16,457 nt of DNA from Firmicutes bacterium UBA3572 (lineage in GTDB: Bacteria > Bacillota > Desulfotomaculia > Desulfotomaculales > Desulforudaceae): the NCBI GenBank assembly GCA_002375985.1, contig DFNH01000006.1, positions 1-16,457 on the forward strand. The letters are read 5' to 3'. The notes under the pieces are model-generated. The model worked only from the letters and a program-made list of their open reading frames with translations, made no database searches and was not told the origin of the DNA. Of this stretch, positions 13,202-16,457 are shown in pieces; positions within the stretch are counted from its first letter, which is position 1; each line of letters starts with the position of its first letter. A program made the translations under genes and the position numbers.

Positions 13202-13286
13202 TGGTGCGGGCGAGAGGACTTGAACCTCCACGGGTAGGACCCACCAGATCCTAAGTCTGGCGCGTCTGCCGTTCCGCCACGCCCGC
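13202..13286 (-). tRNA. tRNA-Leu, anticodon TAG
   Basis: On the minus strand the acceptor GCGGGCG (13286-13280) pairs with CGCCCGC (13212-13206), with discriminator A and encoded CCA. Stem CCAGA/TCTGG closes loop CTTAGGA, giving anticodon TAG for CUA. The long variable arm (TGGGTCCTACCCG region) is typical of class II tRNA-Leu. The length is 85 bases. Confidence 0.95.
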
Positions 13287-13298
13287 AGAACCAATAAT

Positions 13299-13327
13299 AA
13301 TATAGCACGTTACGGGCACGGCCACAA
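13299..13327 (-). promoter_or_regulatory. promoter of tRNA-Leu
   Basis: On the minus strand TTGTGG (13327-13322) and TATATT (13304-13299) are 17 bases apart, about 12 bases ahead of the tRNA. It lies in the gap downstream of the broken universal-stress gene. Confidence 0.65.
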
Positions 13328-13344
13328 GATTGAAGAAGAAGCGA

Positions 13345-13786
13345 TTACTTGATGCACAGTACCGGACAGGACAGGCTACGGATTGGCTTCGGCAGGTCGT
13401 TGAAGGTAAAGCAAGACCGGCCGCGGCGCTGCTGCCGCGGTACCACACTAGTTCGTGGTCTCCGGTGTTGGTCGTGCGCCGCAACACGTCCACCGGTTCG
13501 CCCACGGCCACCGTCCAGTTCAGCTGTAGGCCGCGCCGCCCACGATTCAAACTGGGCCTGTGCCTTGCGGCTTTCTTCAGCCGCGGATTGGTAGGTATAA
13601 TCCACAAACTGTTGCTTGGTGGTGCTGCTGCAAAGCTGGTCGACGTAACCAAAATGGGCCAGTTGCGTATCCAGCATATTGACCACGTCCAGGACTTTCC
13701 CCGTTTCCCAGGCATAGGTCTAGCGCTTTTTCCACTTGTCCGGGTTCCAGGTCGCCGTTGGCGAGAAGCAGTACTTTTCCCGGCAT
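13345..13786 (-). pseudogene. universal stress protein (UspA family), frameshifted
   Basis: No single frame covers the gene, but three frames in turn give a protein of about 145 aa, the usual UspA length. It begins MPGKVLLLANGDLEPGQVEK at ATG 13786. Dropping one C near 13717 gives KALDYAWETGKVLDVVNML, the family's first helix and strand. Near 13530-13540 another one-base change leads to LNWTVAVGEPVDVLRR, which matches the 'vv.GdPaeeI' segment. Near 13400-13440 the frame returns and ends PIRSLSCPVLCIK, like the usual 'cPVLvv' terminus. The reconstructed nucleotide-binding 'GxxGxx' part is blurred. It follows the small membrane-protein gene by 24 bases and would be the last gene of the yeiH operon. 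Family assignment is by motif order and length only. Confidence 0.62.
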
Positions 13787-13810
13787 AGGTCCGCCATCCT
13801 CTTGCGCTTA

Positions 13811-13969
13811 CTAAACCAACCATCCGATCAGCAGAAGCGACCCTGGCCCCAGCACGATCACCGCGTAGTCTTGATGCCGAACTTTACGGTCCTCCTGTTT
13901 CGCCATTTCTTGAACTAGCTTGCTCTGATCTTCGTCCGATACCGAGGGTGCCCCCCTAGCCTTTGTCAT
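13811..13969 (-). CDS. small membrane protein with C-terminal anchor, start region damaged
   Basis: This 52-aa frame reads MTKARGAPSVSDEDQSKLVQ, then a charged stretch (EMAKQEDRKVRHQDY), and ends in one hydrophobic segment, AVIVLGPGSLLLIGWLV, at residues 36-52. It looks like a tail-anchored mini-protein. The good ribosome site GGAGGG (13989-13994) is followed by ATG 13982, but the next codon is TAG. Removing a single T there would give MSPRMTKARG in frame with this gene, so the original was probably 56 aa. As it stands the only start is ATG 13969, 19 bases from the ribosome site. It sits between yeiH and the stress-protein gene, which suggests an accessory subunit of the transporter. No family is recognised. 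Confidence 0.55.
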   Translation of the reverse strand: MTKARGAPSVSDEDQSKLVQEMAKQEDRKVRHQDYAVIVLGPGSLLLIGWLV

Positions 13970-14025
13970 TCTTGGGCTACATTGTTATCCCTCCTTTCGT
14001 GAACAATTAGCCTGTTATTAGCCTG

Positions 14026-14591
14026 TTAATCAATGAGCAGCAACACCACAATCAGCGCGGCCACCGCTTTCACTGTGCCGACGATAAAGCTCAGCAGGAG
14101 GCCGTCTTTGCCAGCGGCTTTTAAGTCTGAGAGCCTGGTAGTCAGGCCGATACTGGTAAACCCTAGGCTAAAGGCCCAAACCATGGTGTTGCGCCGGCGG
14201 TATTCAAAAGCGCCGCTGCGAAAAAGGCCAGAATAAATAAAAGCAGGGAACTTATCCTTGATAAACTGCCACTTATTGACGTTGGCCGCCCCTTGCAGCT
14301 CAATGGAGCCGTTTAACACGTAAATTATGGTGACCAATACGACGAAGGGCAGTAAGAGCACGCGGCCGAGGTTGTAGATGTCGCCCATTAGGCCGGCCTG
14401 CTCGCCGTAGCCGAAGCCGGCGGCCAGTACCTGGTAGGATTGTTTAAGGTAAAGATCGCCATATCTGGCGGCAACGGCCAGAAGAACGACCAGCAACAGC
14501 CCCGGGATGGTTTTAACGATGTCTCGCCCCAAGCCGCTCATGTAGTCCGTTACCGTCAGGCAAACGCACGGTTTTCGGTTTGTACAGCCAT
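14026..14591 (-). pseudogene. yeiH: YeiH-family membrane transporter, internally deleted and frameshifted
   Basis: YeiH proteins are about 330-350-aa inner-membrane proteins, often called putative sulfate exporters. The gene starts at ATG 14591 behind GGAGG with MAVQTENRAFA, then hits TGA. One extra C in a CC run there would join it to LTVTDYMSGLGRD and the long frame (171 aa from ATG 14541). That frame contains the first membrane helix (TIPGLLLVVLLAVAA), then jumps straight to the late part of the family: QVLAAGFGYGEQAG, NLGRVLLLPFVVL, FPAFIYSGLF, the SLGFTSIGLTTRLSDLKAAG block and a final helix. The roughly 150-200 residues with the family's SAIAA core are missing. It leads the damaged minus-strand operon with the small protein and the stress protein. 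Confidence 0.75.
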
Positions 14592-14631
14592 CTCACTGCC
14601 TCCGGAAATGGATTATTCTTGACACTTTTAT

Positions 14632-14645
14632 CTACCCTTGGGTAG
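14632..14645. promoter_or_regulatory. perfect palindrome upstream of yeiH, possible operator
   Basis: CTACCC TT GGGTAG is a 14-base sequence with perfect 6-base arms, 41 bases upstream of the yeiH start on the minus strand. It could be a repressor site. No promoter with good spacing is seen beside it, so this is weak. Confidence 0.3.
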
Positions 14646-15121
14646 CAATGCCAGTTTATTACGGCGTGTCGGTTCACGCAGTTGCGCCACCGACAGGTCA
14701 AAAGTATACTTGGCATTTGTTAGGATAACTTACGGCTAATTAATTCTAGGCCGGGTCGGACGTGATGGCGCTGGACTGGAGCGCGGGCACCCGCACCGGG
14801 TGTGTTTGCCTGCAAGGGTGCCCCAGTTGGAGTGTTATTCTCTTTGGCAGGTGTTTGGGGGTCGAAATAGGAGTGAGACCCCAGGTGACTTTCCACAAGG
14901 GGAAGCCCTTCCGGCCAAAGGAGTGAGATCTCATGTTCCAGGATTCGATTTTGGTCGAGGTAATTCTGCTTCTGAAGGGTCGGCTGCGAGGGTAAAGAGC
15001 AAGACTCCCACAAGCTGGTGAACGAGGTAGTTCACAGTTGATACAAAGTCTCCGGAGATTACCTAACTAATACTTGATGATGGCGATATTCTTACAGTGG
15101 GTTGATCCCCCGAATACGGCG
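14646..15121. other. intergenic region of unknown content
   Basis: No recognised gene lies here. GGGCACCC (14785-14792) can pair with GGGTGCCC (14816-14823), while the overlapping CACCCG (14788-14793) can pair with CGGGTG (14797-14802), so two mutually exclusive stems are possible. AGGAGTGAGA occurs twice, 50 bases apart (14869 and 14919). The second copy is the ribosome site of a 20-codon frame at 14934 (MFQDSILVEVILLLKGRLRG), with its start codon inside the palindrome TGAGATCTCA. A 97-codon minus-strand frame (14720-15013) has no ribosome site and no recognisable motif. Confidence 0.35.
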
Positions 15122-15150
15122 TTGACGAACATTCTCGGTTTTGTTATACT
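15122..15150 (+). promoter_or_regulatory. promoter of the tRNA-His/Gln/Lys cluster
   Basis: TTGACG (15122-15127) and TATACT (15145-15150) are 17 bases apart, about 14 bases before tRNA-His. Confidence 0.75.
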
Positions 15151-15163
15151 TAAGCTTGTCGGT

Positions 15164-15241
15164 GGTGGGTGTAGCTCAGCCGGTCAGAGCGCCAGACTGT
15201 GGATCTGGAGGTCGTGGGTTCGAAGCCCATCGCCCACCCCA
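15164..15241 (+). tRNA. tRNA-His, anticodon GTG
   Basis: The acceptor stem GTGGGTG (15165-15171) pairs with CGCCCAC (15231-15237). The extra 5' G at 15164 (G-1) faces discriminator C at 15238, the histidine identity pair, and CCA is encoded. Loop CTGTGGA gives anticodon GTG. Confidence 0.96.
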
Positions 15242-15248
15242 GTAGTGT

Positions 15249-15324
15249 TGGGGCGTAGCCAAGCTGGTAAGGCAGCGGACTTTGGATCCGCCATTCGTTG
15301 GTTCGAATCCAGCCGCCCCAGCCA
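15249..15324 (+). tRNA. tRNA-Gln, anticodon TTG
   Basis: The acceptor TGGGGCG (15249-15255) pairs with CGCCCCA (15314-15320), with discriminator G and encoded CCA. Stem GCGGA/TCCGC closes loop CTTTGGA. It lies seven bases after tRNA-His. Confidence 0.96.
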
Positions 15325-15341
15325 AATCAGCCAAGTAACGT

Positions 15342-15417
15342 GAGCCATTAGCTCAGTTGGTAGAGCACCTGACTTTTAATCAGGGTGTCGCTGGTTCGAG
15401 TCCAGCATGGCTCACCA
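15342..15417 (+). tRNA. tRNA-Lys, anticodon TTT
   Basis: The acceptor GAGCCAT (15342-15348) pairs with ATGGCTC (15407-15413), with discriminator A and encoded CCA. Loop CTTTTAA gives anticodon TTT. It is the last gene of the three-tRNA unit. Confidence 0.96.
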
Positions 15418-15430
15418 AAAATTAACAAAG

Positions 15431-15460
15431 AACCGCGCAGCTGCGCGGTTTTCTTTATTT
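15431..15460 (+). terminator. terminator of the tRNA cluster
   Basis: AACCGCGCAG and CTGCGCGGTT (15431-15450) form a perfect 10-bp inverted repeat with no spacer, followed by TTCTTTATTT. Confidence 0.85.
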
Positions 15461-15615
15461 GGTTTGCCCTGCTGGGAAGCTATCCGTATAAGATTAAGAA
15501 TCGTCGCACATATCTAGAAATCGTCTTTGACCGGACTTTCGCCAGTAAATTAAACGAAGCTCAAGAATTCCAGTGCTGTCAACTCTTTTCGAAATTGTTT
15601 CTGTATATCCAACCC

Positions 15616-15635
15616 AATCTAAATACTATTAGATT
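15616..15635. repeat. inverted repeat upstream of the transposase remnant
   Basis: AATCTAA (15616-15622) and TTAGATT (15629-15635) are perfect 7-base arms around a 6-base loop. The right arm leads into TTAGATATAC (15634-15643), which is repeated directly at 16087-16096, just past the transposase stop. Together they may mark the ends of the broken element, but this is not proven. Confidence 0.35.
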
Positions 15636-15656
15636 AGATATACGGGAGTGTCTGGC

Positions 15657-16090
15657 ATGGCCCTGCTCAAAAAGAAGATCAAGAACCGCATCTACTACTA
15701 CTATTACACTGAAACGAAGCGTGTCAGCGGCAAGCCCAAACTGGTTAAGCAAGTATATCTGGGGCCGGCAGAAGAGATCTACCGCAAGCTAACTTCGGCC
15801 GAAGCCCCAGAGCCGGTAGAAGTTGAGAACAAGTGAACAGATCATGCGGGCTTACAACGAAAAGTACCCAGCAGAAGAGAACTTTCGTTCCTGAAAGACC
15901 GGCATTTCCTGCGTTTTGAGTCGGGGATGGTTTTAGCCTCCACCTCTTGCTGGAGGAACTTGATGATATTACCGAGGTAGTGCTGGTATACAAAGGCCCA
16001 CGGATCGTCAAGAAAATCGCCCGGATGTCCCCGGGGAAAGTTCCAGACTTGGAACACCTGGAGCTTGCCCAATACCACGATGACAGTTAG
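15657..16090 (+). pseudogene. remnant of an IS1634/IS4-type transposase gene
   Basis: The first piece (ATG 15657, GGGAG eight bases ahead) reads MALLKKKIKNRIYYYYYTET, then KRVSGKPKLVKQVYLGPAEE, and stops at 15836. This is the usual N-terminal 'YYY.E.KRV.GK.K.V..YLG.AEEI' block of these transposases. The central catalytic region is missing. The 3' part resumes in another frame at 15844 (MRAYNEKYPAEENFRS) and continues in a third as LKDRHFLRFE, matching the family's 'Y...Y.VEEaFRdLKd' segment. It ends with LLLEELDDITEVVLVYKG and KKIARMSPGKVPDLEHLELA to a stop at 16088. So N- and C-terminal ends survive with a large deletion and at least two frame changes. It cannot make an active enzyme. Confidence 0.68.
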
Positions 16091-16308
16091 ATATACAAAG
16101 CTAATGGCTGAAGGCCAGGAATGGCGGTAATTTCGCTAATTACTGGCGATAATCCGGTTGAAAACCAACCCGAGGTTTTGCGTGCCACGCAGGCGTCAAA
16201 TGCTTGAGAAATCGAGGTCGCCCCTACCGGAAGCTTGAAAATGTGCTGCCACGTGGGCATCGTTTTGGCCTTACATGTCCTGATGCGATGTGGCGACATA
16301 TGTCTGCC

Positions 16309-16457
16309 ATGTTCATCAAGACCAGGGTTTTCCGCAACAAGAACGGCAGCAGGCGTACCTACCTGCAACTGGTGACCAGTGAGCGGGTGGGGGATAGGGT
16401 GCGCTAGAGGGTGGTGGCCAACCTGGGCCGGCTCAACGAGCTTCAGGCCGGATCGCT
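16309..16457 (+). pseudogene. N-terminus of a second IS1634-type transposase with a nonsense codon, cut by the window edge
   Basis: From ATG 16309 the frame reads MFIKTRVFRNKNGSRRTYLQ, LVTSERVGDRVR, then TAG at 16405, and continues in the same frame as RVVANLGRLNELQAGS to the window end. The family normally has Gln at the stop position ('VRQRVVANLGRL'), so a single C-to-T change explains the stop. The frame upstream of this ATG (16204-16308) is open but does not look like the family. The gene is distinct from the remnant before it: the two N-termini differ clearly. The ribosome site is poor. Whether the rest is intact lies outside the window. Confidence 0.7.

Noticed and set aside
14700..15160. 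T-box or other known riboswitch upstream of the tRNA cluster
   Set aside because: No AGGGTGG-type T-box core or other known conserved core is visible.
15616..15643. CRISPR or repeat array near the AATCTAA/TTAGATT repeat
   Set aside because: Only one hairpin and one distant 10-bp direct repeat. There are no regularly spaced repeats anywhere in the window.
15074..15792. Plus-strand frames over and after the tRNA cluster (contain WVRSPSPTP and MSLVRVQHGSP)
   Set aside because: Their beginnings are translated tRNA. The part after 15460 includes RRTYLEIV, faintly like a transposase start, but it has no start, no ribosome site and no continuation.

Overview
The window looks like a chromosomal segment of a GC-rich, spore-forming Firmicute of the Peptococcaceae/Desulfotomaculum/Desulforudis/Moorella type. 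This is inferred from a GerM-type germination/cell-wall lipoprotein gene, an amidase with copper-amine-oxidase-like stalk repeats, frequent GTG/TTG starts behind strong GGAGG ribosome sites, CCA-encoding tRNA genes, and a gene order (gerM ... racemase ... rph, rdgB) that recalls the Bacillus racE-gerM-rph-ysnA block. No species name can be proved from the sequence.

Layout. 1-1325: an intact ISL3-type insertion sequence with matching inverted ends, lying 9 bp upstream of a tRNA-Arg(CCG) promoter. 1619-2533: a conserved protein usually labelled quinate 5-dehydrogenase. 2538-3461 (minus): a secreted L,D-transpeptidase. 3589-5344: a gerM gene split by about 1.23 kb of foreign, AT-richer DNA that carries a formate/nitrite-family transporter with archaeal-looking codon use and a fragment of another gene. 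Removing 4001-5229 rejoins the gerM reading frame exactly. 5501-11817: the core block, with a multidomain N-acetylmuramoyl-alanine amidase, then a probable operon of glutamate racemase, a 2-hydroxyacyl-CoA dehydratase-like protein, an MBL-fold hydrolase, RNase PH and RdgB (XTP/dITP pyrophosphatase). 11837-13286: tRNA-Gly(TCC), a small minus-strand gene, tRNA-Arg(TCT), an unknown 122-aa gene and tRNA-Leu(TAG, minus). 13345-14591 (minus): a damaged operon of yeiH, a small membrane protein and a universal-stress protein, with single-base indels in all three genes and a large internal deletion in yeiH. 15164-15417: a tRNA-His/Gln/Lys cluster with one promoter and one terminator. 15657-16457: remnants of two transposase genes of the IS1634/IS4 type.

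How the genes fit together. The L,D-transpeptidase, GerM, the amidase and glutamate racemase all concern peptidoglycan synthesis or remodelling. RNase PH, the MBL protein, RdgB and seven tRNA genes concern RNA and nucleotide housekeeping. The parts that look recently changed are the ISL3 element, the gerM interruption, the broken yeiH operon and the transposase debris. Several of the frameshifts can each be repaired by changing one base, some of them in C runs, so sequencing or assembly error must be separated from true gene decay.
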